From Alphaproteobacteria bacterium (GTDB taxonomy: Bacteria; Pseudomonadota; Alphaproteobacteria; Caulobacterales; Hyphomonadaceae): 56,433 bases of DNA. Each line of letters opens with the position of its first letter. The stretch's first letter is position 1. The stretch lies in assembly GCA_016125405.1 (NCBI GenBank), contig WGLW01000013.1:1-56433 (forward strand), written 5' to 3'. A program made the position numbers and the translations under genes. The notes beneath the pieces were generated by a model that saw nothing but the letters and a program-made list of their open reading frames with translations, searched no databases and was not told the origin of the DNA. Shown in pieces: positions 34,146-42,343 of the stretch.

Positions 34146-34421
34146 CTAGTTCGCTGGAATGTCTGTCGGCGCCGGCTGTACCGGCTGCGGCGACTGAGAC
34201 GGAGCCGGAATGCTTTTTGCGGCGTCCTTGGCCGCATCGCCGAGATCCTGCGCTGCGTTTCCGATCTTGTCGGCGTTCCGCTCCATGGTTCTCTCACCGC
34301 TGGAGTGGTTGCTGTAATACATGAAGCCCAACACCCCGACCGCGACGATCAAAGCGCCGACAGCGAAGTACAAGAAGCCGTTCGATCCACCCCTGGATTC
34401 CCCTGTCTGCTGCGTAGCCAT
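34146..34421 (-). CDS. Small single-span membrane protein, stress-type
   Basis: 91 aa from ATG 34421 (GAGGAG upstream). One transmembrane helix at about 15-37 (GFLYFAVGALIVAVGVLGFM), a helical middle with repeated NAAQDLGDAAKDAAKSI (similar to Tim44- or late-embryogenesis-like amphipathic repeats) and a Pro-rich tail. Function unknown. The GGAAC-N17-CGTT site at 34450-34475 makes it a likely member of the general stress regulon of alphaproteobacteria. It follows the transglycosylase gene but has its own promoter. Confidence 0.75.
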   Translation of the reverse strand: MATQQTGESRGGSNGFLYFAVGALIVAVGVLGFMYYSNHSSGERTMERNADKIGNAAQDLGDAAKDAAKSIPAPSQSPQPVQPAPTDIPAN

Positions 34422-34449
34422 GGGACAACTCCTCAATTGCTTCGAGGTG

Positions 34450-34475
34450 AACGTCCAATTTGCCGGGGAAGTTCC
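34450..34475 (-). promoter_or_regulatory. Putative EcfG general-stress promoter
   Basis: On the minus strand GGAAC (34475-34471), 17 bases, CGTT (34453-34450), equal to the alphaproteobacterial sigma-EcfG consensus GGAAC-N16/17-CGTT. Predicted start about 34443, some 22 bases before ATG 34421. Confidence 0.7.
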
Positions 34476-34496
34476 TGAAGACTCGCTTTGGGCGCC

Positions 34497-35876
34497 TTAC
34501 TTGGCGGCGTCGACAACCTTGGCGACCATTTCCGTGGTCGGGAACCCGTCGGCCATAAGGCCGTGATCCTTCTGGAATTTCTGCAATCCTGCACGCGTGT
34601 TGCGGCCAACAACGCCATCGGCCGCTCCGACATTGTAGCCAAGTTTGTTGAGGCCGTTCTGCAGGTCTGTGACCTGCTGTGCATTGGGCAGCGTGATGTT
34701 GGTCGGCCATGGCCGCGACAGATCGGGACGGCCGGCGATCTTGTCCGCCAGCAGACCGACGCTGAGCGCGTAGCTGTCGGCGTTGTTGTACTTCTTGATG
34801 ACGTTGAAATTGTCGTACAGCAGGAAGGCTGGGCCGTAGGAGCCGGCGGGCAGGAACAACTCAGCCATCAGATTGTCGGCGCCAAAGGACGTGGCGCCAG
34901 CTGGCGACAGGCCCAGCGATTTCCATTGTGCTACGGTTTTCTTGGAGCCGTCGCCGAGCGAATAGTCGAAACCCTGCGGAATCGTGGTTTCAACGCCCCA
35001 AGGCTCACCCTTCTTCCAGCCCGAATTCGTAAGGTAGTTGGCGGCGGTGGCGAGAGCGTCGCCCGCGTCGTTCCAGATATCCTTCTTGCCGTCCTTGTCG
35101 AAATCCTGGCCGTTGGCGAGAAAGGTCGACGGCATGAACTGCGTCTGGCCAACGGCGCCGGCCCAGGAGGCTTTCCTGAATTCATCCCGCGTGGTCGACC
35201 CGTCGTCGATGAGCTGCATCATGGCGATGAGCTCACCTTCGTAAAACGATCGGCGGTTGTTTTCGGCCGCTTGCGTGGCAATGGCGCGGGCCGCGTCGTA
35301 ATCGCCAATAAACGCGCCGTAGCTCGATTCCATGCCCCAGATTGCGGCGACGATCTCGCGCGGCGTCGCGTAGGTCTGTTCGATCGCCGAAAAGACCGCC
35401 GCATTGTCGGCCATCTTCTGCTGGCCGTTCGAGACCCGGGTCGGCGAGGCGGCCGACTTGACGTAGTCCCAGATCGCCTTGGTGAACTCTGGCTGTTCAA
35501 AGGCTGCGATCTGGACCTGCTGGTCCAGCGGTGTCAGGCCATCCAGAACAGAAATAATGGTAGCGCGCTTGCGGCCCGCGGCGGCTGCTTTGGCGGCGAA
35601 AGTCTTCCGCCAGGCGTCAAAGGTGGCGTCGCCCGACGTTTTGAAGGTGATCGGCTGGCTGGAAGTGGACCCGGAGCTGCCGGACGAGGGAGTCGTAGCC
35701 GGCGGTTTGGCTGTTCCGCTCGAAGGGGCAGGTGGTTTTGGGGAGGGCGCCTTTGGAGAAGCTTCGGGGGCGTCCTGGCAGGCGGCGGCGAAAAGGCCGG
35801 CTGCAAGCAGGGCGACGGCGCTGCGTGCGACAGGCCGGAAAGCAAAGATCACCGGTCGCTCAGCGTTTCGGGCCAT
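34497..35876 (-). CDS. Lytic murein transglycosylase with peptidoglycan-binding domain (MltB type)
   Basis: 459 aa from ATG 35876. Lipoprotein signal with Cys33 (FAAAC), then a Pro/Ser-rich linker, an SLT_2 domain (about 85-390; catalytic Glu in WGMESSYGAF, then GQTQFMPSTF, DIWNDAGDALATAANYL) and a C-terminal PG_binding_1 domain (about 395-457; LQNGLNKLGYNVGAADGVVG). It cleaves glycan strands to 1,6-anhydro ends from the membrane. It is a single gene, divergent from rpmJ. A frame reaching 36197 passes the lipobox and is rejected. Confidence 0.93.
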   Translation of the reverse strand: MARNAERPVIFAFRPVARSAVALLAAGLFAAACQDAPEASPKAPSPKPPAPSSGTAKPPATTPSSGSSGSTSSQPITFKTSGDATFDAWRKTFAAKAAAAGRKRATIISVLDGLTPLDQQVQIAAFEQPEFTKAIWDYVKSAASPTRVSNGQQKMADNAAVFSAIEQTYATPREIVAAIWGMESSYGAFIGDYDAARAIATQAAENNRRSFYEGELIAMMQLIDDGSTTRDEFRKASWAGAVGQTQFMPSTFLANGQDFDKDGKKDIWNDAGDALATAANYLTNSGWKKGEPWGVETTIPQGFDYSLGDGSKKTVAQWKSLGLSPAGATSFGADNLMAELFLPAGSYGPAFLLYDNFNVIKKYNNADSYALSVGLLADKIAGRPDLSRPWPTNITLPNAQQVTDLQNGLNKLGYNVGAADGVVGRNTRAGLQKFQKDHGLMADGFPTTEMVAKVVDAAK

Positions 35877-36120
35877 TCTTACGTCTCCTCTTGCCGGCCC
35901 CCCCGTTCGGACGGCCCCTTCATGGTAAATCCATTCGACGACACAGGGCGGCATTCTGTCACGCGTTTGATGCAGGGGGATAACATTACTTGGGCGCCCC
36001 GAACGCCGCTTCCTGCCCTGATTGAGTCCCGGCTGGGCCATTTCGCTGCCGGCATTGACAGGCTGGTCTGACGCCGTTAGGTCCTGCGCTCCCAATTTCC
36101 GAACCTTTGCGGTCCGTCCA

Positions 36121-36246
36121 ATGAAAGTCCGAAGCTCTCTCAGATCGCTCAAGACGCGCCACCGCGACTGCAAGGTCGTGCGCCGCAAGGGCCGCACCTA
36201 CGTGATCAACAAGACTGACCCCCGCTTCAAGGCGAAACAGGGCTAG
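36121..36246 (+). CDS. rpmJ: Ribosomal protein bL36
   Basis: 41 aa. [20 protein letters not shown] followed by [20 protein letters not shown] is a complete L36 of the zinc-free type (the usual Cys/His ligands are reduced to one Cys and one His). This longer, 41-residue form is common in alphaproteobacteria, where the gene lies away from the main ribosomal operons. Confidence 0.95.
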   Translation: MKVRSSLRSLKTRHRDCKVVRRKGRTYVINKTDPRFKAKQG

Positions 36247-36354
36247 TCGTCCCGGGTCAGATGGCCCGATTTCACGCGACATTGAGACGACGATACGCAG
36301 CCTTGGCGGGCCCGGCTGCTTGCGTGCGCCTGGCCGCCGGTCGATAGTGTCTCG

Positions 36355-36903
36355 ATGCTTATCGACAGCGCCATCAGCGGAATCGTGATTGCCGTGGCCG
36401 GGGTGGCGACACCCGGCACGCCGCAGTCCGCCGCGCAGGAACTGCTGGACAAGCTTGGCAAGGCGACGGACGCGCAGGAGGCCGCCAAGCTTGAGGACGA
36501 GATCTGGGACGCCTGGATGAGTTCCGGCAGCCCGACCGTCGATATCCTGATGCAGCGGGGCGTCGAGGCCCTGAAGGCCGGAGACACGGACATGGCGCGG
36601 GACATGTTTGACCGCGCCATCATGATCCGCCCGCAATACGCCGAGGCCTGGAATCGCCGCGCTACGCTGTTCTTCAACGAAGGCAAGTATGACGAGGCAA
36701 TCGACGACATCGAGACGACCCTGAAATACGAGCCCCGGCATTTTGGCGCCTGGATCGGCCTGGGCCTCATATTCGAGTCGATCGACCAGCCGGCTGCGGC
36801 GCTGAAGGCGTATCGCAAGGCGCTGGCGATCCATCCCTTCGCCGATGCGGCGAAGCGGGGCGAAAAACGCACCAGCGTGATCGTTGAAGGCCGGCCGATG
36901 TAG
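36355..36903 (+). CDS. TPR-repeat protein
   Basis: 182 aa. A short hydrophobic N-terminus (SAISGIVIAVAGVATPG) may be a signal peptide. It is followed by two to three tetratricopeptide repeats at about 65-165 (GVEALKAGDTDMARDMFDRA, AWNRRATLFFNEGKYDEAI, GLIFESIDQPAAALKAYRKA). TPRs bind partner proteins; the partner is unknown. It lies between rpmJ and gapR, all in one direction, but with gaps of over 100 bases. Confidence 0.88.
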   Translation: MLIDSAISGIVIAVAGVATPGTPQSAAQELLDKLGKATDAQEAAKLEDEIWDAWMSSGSPTVDILMQRGVEALKAGDTDMARDMFDRAIMIRPQYAEAWNRRATLFFNEGKYDEAIDDIETTLKYEPRHFGAWIGLGLIFESIDQPAAALKAYRKALAIHPFADAAKRGEKRTSVIVEGRPM

Positions 36904-37023
36904 CGTCAGGCCGGCAGCCTGCTCACAGGTCATCAACAGGGAATGCAGCGCCCGGCGCTGCGTTCGCAGCCGTGGGGCGCTAAACTCGGGCCTGTTCCAA
37001 GACATTGCCCGGAGACTTTCATC

Positions 37024-37287
37024 ATGGACGACGGCGCTGCAGCAGCCGCCCTGACCCAGGCCGCCAAGGACAAGCTGAAACAGGTGGTCGCCAAGGTCGA
37101 ACGGCTTGAAGAGGAAAAGAAGGAAGTCGGCGCGCAGATCAAGGATGTCTACGCCGAGGCCAAGTCGATGGGCTACGACACCAAGGCGCTGCGCGCGGTG
37201 GTTCGGCTGCGCAAGATCGACCGGCAGGAACGCGAAGAGCAGCAATCCATCCTCGACACCTACCTGCTGGCGCTGGGCGAAATCTGA
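37024..37287 (+). CDS. gapR: GapR-family nucleoid-associated protein (DUF2312)
   Basis: 87 aa. Coiled-coil protein with the family core [39 protein letters not shown] and [20 protein letters not shown]. In Caulobacter GapR binds AT-rich, overtwisted DNA ahead of replication and is essential. ATG 37024 gives a length equal to the family. The next gene begins 60 bases downstream. Confidence 0.95.
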   Translation: MDDGAAAAALTQAAKDKLKQVVAKVERLEEEKKEVGAQIKDVYAEAKSMGYDTKALRAVVRLRKIDRQEREEQQSILDTYLLALGEI

Positions 37288-37347
37288 CCCGGCGATGACA
37301 GAGAGGGCGCGCGAGCCTATCCTTCCGGCTGAATCGGGAGGCGCGCT

Positions 37348-37821
37348 CTGGCTCGCGACGTCGACAAACGCAGGACAGGCAAGGCGCTGCGCAAGCTGAA
37401 GCGCGCGGCGGAACGCGCCACGGCGGAGGGCGCGCCGGGGCTCACCGATTGGGAAAAGGACTTCGTCGCCGGCGTGACCGAGCGGCTTGAGACTTATGGG
37501 TCCGCCTTCCGCGATCCGGCCAAGGGTTCGCTGGACGAGGCTTTGTCTCAGCGCCAGAGCCAGGTGGTGCGCACGCTCGACAAGAAGGGCCGCGCGCGGA
37601 CCAAACCCGAAGCGCCCGGCAGCAAGTCGTCCGATGCGGCCGGCGGAGACACGCCCCGCAAGCACAGCAGTTTCAAGCGGAAGACGCCGGCAAGGTCGCC
37701 GCGCGGCCGGGACATTCACGAGGATGTCCCCGAGGAGGCGAGCGAGGCGCCCCTGCAGCAGGCGAAAACGGCGCCGGGACGGCCGAGATTGCGGGTCATT
37801 CCGGGCGGCAAGGACAGCTGA
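37348..37821 (+). CDS. Basic hypothetical protein, probable CTG start
   Basis: 157 aa if it starts at CTG 37348. The frame is open from a TGA at 37330-37332; the only initiation candidate with a Shine-Dalgarno (GGGAGG at 37336-37341, spacing 6) is this CTG. It gives (M)ARDVDKRRTGKALRKLKRAA followed by TDWEKDFVAGVTERLETYGS. GTG 37474 would give 115 aa and remove the conserved-looking basic helix. The C-terminal half is Lys/Arg/Pro-rich and probably disordered. No family is recognised; charge suggests DNA or RNA binding. Confidence 0.65.
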   Translation: MARDVDKRRTGKALRKLKRAAERATAEGAPGLTDWEKDFVAGVTERLETYGSAFRDPAKGSLDEALSQRQSQVVRTLDKKGRARTKPEAPGSKSSDAAGGDTPRKHSSFKRKTPARSPRGRDIHEDVPEEASEAPLQQAKTAPGRPRLRVIPGGKDS

Positions 37822-37899
37822 CTCCACAAGCGCTTGCGCATGGGCGAGGCTCGCGACAAGCTGCTTTCGGGGAAGCGGTCTTGCCGGGGAACTGAGCCG

Positions 37900-39117
37900 A
37901 TGCGGACAGGATTTGCGCTCGCGCTTGCTTTGATCGCGATGGCGGGGCTGAGCGTTCCCGCCACAGGCCAGCAGCGCGACCCGTTTGGCGGTCAGTTCGG
38001 CGCGATGGAATTGGCGATGTCTCCGGCCGAAGCCGCTGCTTCGGCCGAGAAGATGGGGAAGGCGCTTGCCGCGTTGCAGCCGCAGCGCAAGGGCGTGATC
38101 GACACCTATGTCGTGTCGGCGTCGTTATGGAATGACCCGGTCTTTGAAAATGAGGCGAAGGAAGCGGGCGCCATCCTGGCCCGGCACTTCGACGCCGAGG
38201 GGCGCACGATCGTTCTGTCGGCTGGAACCGGAAGCCCGACGCGGACCTATCCTGCCGCGACGCCGGACAACCTTCAGGCGGCCCTGGGCAAGATCGGCCA
38301 GCTGATCGATCCCAACGAGGACCTCGTCGTGGTGTTCCTCACGTCCCACGGCGGTCCGGACGGAGCGGTCGGTCTGCAGGAGAAGGGCCGGCTCTCGGGA
38401 GCGTTGCGGCCGGTGAACCTGCGCACCTCGCTCGCCGCTGCGGGCATCCGCAACAAGGTGCTCATCATTTCGGCCTGCTTTTCCGGAAACTTCATTCCGG
38501 CCTTCTTCAACGATCCCAACGCGCTGGTGCTGACGGCGGCGGCGGCGGACAAGACGTCGTTCGGATGCGAGCCGAGCCGGGACTTCACCTATTTCGGCGA
38601 CGCGATGTTCAACCACGCGATGCGGGGAGGGCAAAGCCTGCTCGATTCCTATAGCGAGGCGCTGGGCCTGATCTCGAAGTGGGAGGACGATCTTCACGCC
38701 AAATGGGAGGCGATGCCGGGCACGCAGCGCGCCCAGACGGCGGAGCCCCTGCCGTCCAATCCGCAGAAGAATATCGGCGACAGCATACTTCCGCTGGTGG
38801 CGAAGGCGGAAGCCTATGGCGATACGGTGTCCTGCGCCGGGCATCTCACCTTCGCACTGGACCGGGCGCGGTCGAGCCGGGGCCTCAAGGACCTGACGGA
38901 TCCGACGGCGATCAAGGCGGCGCTGGCGACGGTGGAGGCCAAGGCCATCGCGCTCGGAGCGCAGGTTCTGCATGGGCAGCCGGATGTCGCCAAGGCGATC
39001 GCGGCCTCAACCGAGGTGGTCAACGATACTTTCCCGAAGGGGACGCTGACCGTCGCCGAACACGCCGCCGAATGTCTCAAGTCATTCTCTGGCGGCCCGG
39101 TGGCCAGCGCCGGCTAA
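37900..39117 (+). CDS. Exported C13-family cysteine peptidase
   Basis: 405 aa from ATG 37900. Signal peptide (GFALALALIAMAGLSVPATG). The central domain matches the bacterial peptidase C13 (legumain/caspase-like) family: H150 in VVVFLTSHGGPDG and C193 in LIISACFSGNFIP form the dyad, followed by AAADKTSFGCEPSRDFTYFG. These enzymes cut after Asn or Asp in plants; bacterial members are hardly studied. The C-terminal 130 aa, with a Cys pair, are lineage-specific. It is a single gene with a strong hairpin and T-run about 70 bases downstream. Confidence 0.85.
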   Translation: MRTGFALALALIAMAGLSVPATGQQRDPFGGQFGAMELAMSPAEAAASAEKMGKALAALQPQRKGVIDTYVVSASLWNDPVFENEAKEAGAILARHFDAEGRTIVLSAGTGSPTRTYPAATPDNLQAALGKIGQLIDPNEDLVVVFLTSHGGPDGAVGLQEKGRLSGALRPVNLRTSLAAAGIRNKVLIISACFSGNFIPAFFNDPNALVLTAAAADKTSFGCEPSRDFTYFGDAMFNHAMRGGQSLLDSYSEALGLISKWEDDLHAKWEAMPGTQRAQTAEPLPSNPQKNIGDSILPLVAKAEAYGDTVSCAGHLTFALDRARSSRGLKDLTDPTAIKAALATVEAKAIALGAQVLHGQPDVAKAIAASTEVVNDTFPKGTLTVAEHAAECLKSFSGGPVASAG

Positions 39118-39188
39118 GCACGCGTTCGCAGCGTTACGGCGCGCGGGCGCCTGACGGTTCGATCCTCAACGCACAGACGTGAAGGGCG

Positions 39189-39272
39189 CGGGGCGCATCT
39201 TCAGTCCGATACTGCCGGTCGTCACGTCCGGCATAAGGGCGGTCCGAAGACGCGCCCCGCAGGGTCTTTTTT
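39189..39272 (+). terminator. Large nested hairpin with T6, terminator or small RNA end
   Basis: A 20-base arm at 39189-39208 (CGGGGCGC...) pairs with 39240-39259 with three mismatches. Inside sits a second perfect stem TGCCGG/CCGGCA with a 9-base loop. CAGGGTC and six T follow (39267-39272). It ends the C13 peptidase transcript, or the region could be a structured RNA. No gene is supported in 39273-39672. Confidence 0.65.
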
Positions 39273-39672
39273 CGCTCTGCTTCGCTCCTATGGGGCCGAG
39301 TCTTCTCCCCAGCTCGCTGTGGTATCCGCTCACACGGACCTGCCTCGAGTTACGGCCGGAAGCGCCGTTAGCCGCCTGACGGTTCGTTGCACCGCCAGAC
39401 AACCCCGGAAACCCGCCTCGCCCCCGCCACGGCCGGTCCGGAGCCGCCCTTCATGGAGACGAAGCCCGGGCAGTATCGGGCGAGCGCCTGAGGTGTCGGA
39501 TAACTTTTTTCGGTTCGCCCGCAGCAGCTGGACGTTTCGGGGCTGGGCTGGGGGATTGTCCGGGACCGGCCTCTGCCGGAAACGCGGATCACGCCGGACT
39601 GAGGCGGTGACGCGAGCGCGGCGTCCTTATGATTAGCTGGGTGGTCACCCCCCAAACCTGATCCCTGGCCAA

Positions 39673-39700
39673 GGGAGGCGCCGGGAAACCGGCGTCTCCC
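39673..39700 (-). terminator. GNRA-type hairpin after the methyltransferase gene
   Basis: GGGAGGCGCCGG and CCGGCGTCTCCC form a 12-bp stem (one G-U) closed by GAAA on the plus strand. On the minus strand it lies about 40 bases after the methyltransferase stop, followed by TTGGCC only, so termination is uncertain. Confidence 0.45.
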
Positions 39701-39741
39701 GATTCTGCGAACCGCTTCGGCGCCCAATGGCGCGACGTGTT

Positions 39742-40359
39742 TCAGGCGGGAACCGCATCCCCCCAGGTGTTGTAGCCGGCGAAGCGCGGCGTGCCGGGGA
39801 GATACATGGTTTCGATCTGGCCGGTGCGCCAGCCGGCGTCCGCGAGCATCCGGCCCACGTCGCGCGTGAGATGGCAGCCGCCAGCGAGCGGTTTCCATAC
39901 CGGCTCGATGCGGCGTTGCCATTTTTGTACGTCGGCGTCGGGCGCAAGGCCGTGTTCGCAGAAAAGCAGTTTGCCGCCGGGCTTCAGCACGCCGCGCAGG
40001 GCGGAAAGGGCGCCAATGGCGTCCGGTATGGTGCAGAGCGTGAAGGTGGTGAGGAGGGTGTCGACCGAACCCGGCTCAACGCCGGCTTCTTCTGCGCCGC
40101 GTTCGATCCAGTCGATGGCCAGGCCCTGTGGCGTGCGCGCCTTGCCCCGTTTCACCATTTCGGGATCGGGCTCCAGGGCGATCAGCTTCGTGACTTTCGC
40201 GGGATCGTAGAGCGCGAAATTGCGACCGCCGCCCGCGCCGATCTCCAGCACGACGCCCTCGGCGCGCGGCACGATCTTGCGGCGCTGATAGGCGATCGGC
40301 TTGGTCCCGCAGGCGCAGTCGACCAGCCAGGGTGCGATGTGGCGAGAATAGAAGCCCAT
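39742..40359 (-). CDS. Class I SAM-dependent methyltransferase
   Basis: 205 aa from ATG 40359. Motif I reads VVLEIGAGGGRNFALY, motif II LIALEPDPEMVKRG, then DTLLTTFTLCTIPDAIGALS and VLKPGGKLLFCEHGLAP, as in the ubiquinone/menaquinone-methyltransferase-like Methyltransf_11 proteins. The N-terminus (YSRHIAPWLVDCACGTKPIA) and GGCHLTRDVGRML are typical of the human METTL7-like bacterial group. The substrate is unknown. It lies 40 bases upstream of pntB on the same strand as pnt, but after it in transcription order. Confidence 0.85.
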   Translation of the reverse strand: MGFYSRHIAPWLVDCACGTKPIAYQRRKIVPRAEGVVLEIGAGGGRNFALYDPAKVTKLIALEPDPEMVKRGKARTPQGLAIDWIERGAEEAGVEPGSVDTLLTTFTLCTIPDAIGALSALRGVLKPGGKLLFCEHGLAPDADVQKWQRRIEPVWKPLAGGCHLTRDVGRMLADAGWRTGQIETMYLPGTPRFAGYNTWGDAVPA

Positions 40360-40399
40360 GGACGTCTCTCCTAGCGTCAATCATGACGCCGGAGGCAGT

Positions 40400-41812
40400 C
40401 TACAACGCCTTGACGATTTCCTCGGTCATTTTCTTCGCGTCGCCGAGCAGCATCATGGTGTTGTCGCGGAAGAAGAGCGGGTTCTCGACGCCGGCATAGC
40501 CTGCCGCCAGCGAGCGCTTGATGAAGAAGACCGTCTTGGCGTTCCACACCTTCAGCACCGGCATGCCGTAGATCGGCGATTGCGGGTTGGTTTCAGCATC
40601 GGGGTTGGTGACGTCGTTGGCGCCGATGACGAAGGCGACGTCGGCCTGCGCGAAGGAGGAGTTGATGTCCTCGAGTTCGAACACCTCGTCGTAAGGCACC
40701 TGGGCTTCGGCCAGCAGCACGTTCATGTGGCCGGGCATGCGGCCGGCGACCGGGTGGATGGCGTAGGAGACGTCGACGCCTTCTTCCTTGAGCTTCTCGG
40801 CCATCTCCTTCAGCGCGTGCTGGGCCTGCGCGACGGCCATGCCGTAGCCGGGGACGATGATGACCTTGGAGGCGTTCTTCATGATGAAGGCGGCGTCGTC
40901 GGCTGAGCCGATCTTGACCGGTTTGGCCGGTCCGCCATCGCCCGCCGCCGCCGTATCCCCGCCGAAGCCGCCGAGGATGACGGAGATGAAGCTGCGGTTC
41001 ATCGCCTTGCACATGATGTAGGAGAGGATCGCGCCGGAGGAGCCGACCAGCGAGCCCGTGATGATCAGCGCGTTGTTCTCGAGCGTGAAGCCGAGGGCTG
41101 CGGCCGCCCAACCGGAATAGGAGTTGAGCATCGAAACGACGACCGGCATGTCCGCGCCGCCGATGGGGATGATCAGCGTGATGCCGAGGATGAGGGAAAG
41201 CGCGGCGAGGCCCCAGAACATCAGTGGCTGCGAGCCGCCCGACTGCACCATCATCACGACAAGGACGACGATGCCGAGGCCGATCAGGATGTTGATGAGG
41301 TGGCGTGCGGGCAGCATGATCGGCGCGCCCGACATGTTGCCGTTGAGCTTTGCGAAGGCGATGACCGAACCGGTGAAGGTCAGCGCGCCGATGGCGGCGC
41401 CCAGCGACAGCTCGATCAGCGAGTTCATGTGGATCGCGCCCGGCTCGCCGATGCCGTAGCTTTCCGGCGCATAGAGCGCGGCGGCGGCGACCAGCACGGC
41501 GGCGAAGCCGACCAGCGAGTGGAAGGCCGCGACCAGCTGGGGCATCGCTGTCATCTTGATGCGGCGGGCGATCACCGCGCCCACGCCGCCGCCGACAACC
41601 AGCCCGCCGACGATGATCGCCAGCGTCAGGCCGTCGAGGCCGCCCTCGCCGGACCACGCCATCCACAGCGTGGTGAGGATGGCGATGGCCATGCCGATCA
41701 TGCCGTTGCGGGCGCCGGCGCGGGAGGTTTCCGGGCTCGACAGGCCGCGAAGGGCGAGGATGAAGAGGACGCCCGAGACGAGATAGAGCAGGGCGGCGAT
41801 GTTGGCGTTCAT
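40400..41812 (-). CDS. pntB: NAD(P) transhydrogenase subunit beta
   Basis: 470 aa from ATG 41812. Nine or so transmembrane helices form the proton channel (about 1-270, for example LAIIVGGLVVGGGVGAVIAR). The C-terminal domain III binds NADP(H): VIIVPGYGMAVAQAQHAL, HPVAGRMPGHMNVLLAEA, GANDVTNPDA and LKVWNAKTVFFIKRS. With PntA and PntAb it couples proton entry to NADPH formation. It is the last gene of the pnt operon. Confidence 0.96.
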   Translation of the reverse strand: MNANIAALLYLVSGVLFILALRGLSSPETSRAGARNGMIGMAIAILTTLWMAWSGEGGLDGLTLAIIVGGLVVGGGVGAVIARRIKMTAMPQLVAAFHSLVGFAAVLVAAAALYAPESYGIGEPGAIHMNSLIELSLGAAIGALTFTGSVIAFAKLNGNMSGAPIMLPARHLINILIGLGIVVLVVMMVQSGGSQPLMFWGLAALSLILGITLIIPIGGADMPVVVSMLNSYSGWAAAALGFTLENNALIITGSLVGSSGAILSYIMCKAMNRSFISVILGGFGGDTAAAGDGGPAKPVKIGSADDAAFIMKNASKVIIVPGYGMAVAQAQHALKEMAEKLKEEGVDVSYAIHPVAGRMPGHMNVLLAEAQVPYDEVFELEDINSSFAQADVAFVIGANDVTNPDAETNPQSPIYGMPVLKVWNAKTVFFIKRSLAAGYAGVENPLFFRDNTMMLLGDAKKMTEEIVKAL

Positions 41813-41846
41813 GGGTCTGTTCCGTCCCCGGAGCGTTTCGGCGCGG

Positions 41847-42260
41847 CTACTTCGTTTCGGCCTTGGCCGCCGGCTTCTCTTTCTTCTTGTACATGGCGAG
41901 CATGCGCTGGGTGACCAGGAAGCCGCCGAAGATGTTGACGGCGGCAAGGCCCACGGCGACGCCGCCGAAGCCCTTCGACATCATCAGGCTGGTGGTCAGC
42001 TCATGGCCCGTTCCGGCCGCAGCGGCGACGAGGGCGCCGACGATGATGACCGACGAGATGGCGTTGGTGACCGCCATCAACGGCGTGTGCAGCGCCGGGG
42101 TCACCGACCAGACGACATAGTAGCCGACGAAGATCGCCAGCACGAAAATGGCGAGGCGGAAGATCAGCGGATCGACCAGCTCGGCGCCGCCGGATGCGGC
42201 GAAGGCCGGCGCGGCGATGATCGCGGCGAGGCCGACAAGACCGCCGAGGCGCTTCATCAT
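41847..42260 (-). CDS. pntAb: Transhydrogenase subunit alpha 2 (membrane part)
   Basis: 137 aa from ATG 42260 (GGGGAG 8 bases before; ATG 42257 possible). Three to four transmembrane helices: LIFRLAIFVLAIFVGYYVVW, then TPALHTPLMAVTNAISSVII, the conserved membrane signature of PntA domain II, and GVAVGLAAVNIFGGFLVTQR. The separate gene shows the three-subunit layout of Rhodospirillum rubrum, in contrast to the fused PntA of enterics. The poly-Lys tail is unusual but short. Confidence 0.93.
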   Translation of the reverse strand: MMKRLGGLVGLAAIIAAPAFAASGGAELVDPLIFRLAIFVLAIFVGYYVVWSVTPALHTPLMAVTNAISSVIIVGALVAAAAGTGHELTTSLMMSKGFGGVAVGLAAVNIFGGFLVTQRMLAMYKKKEKPAAKAETK

Positions 42261-42343
42261 GGTGTTCACTCCCCTCATCTCGTCCCTGTTCTTCATCGCC
42301 CGGCGGCTTCGCGCAACCCGGCGCAAAAGGTCGTCGGACCGGG

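Noticed and set aside
35986-37827. 613-codon minus-strand frame across rpmJ, the TPR gene and gapR
   Set aside because: It would displace three well-supported plus-strand genes and shows no domain.
39166-39402. 78-codon minus-strand frame over the large hairpin
   Set aside because: It coincides with the structured region and lacks a convincing start or similarity; conservation would be needed to revive it.
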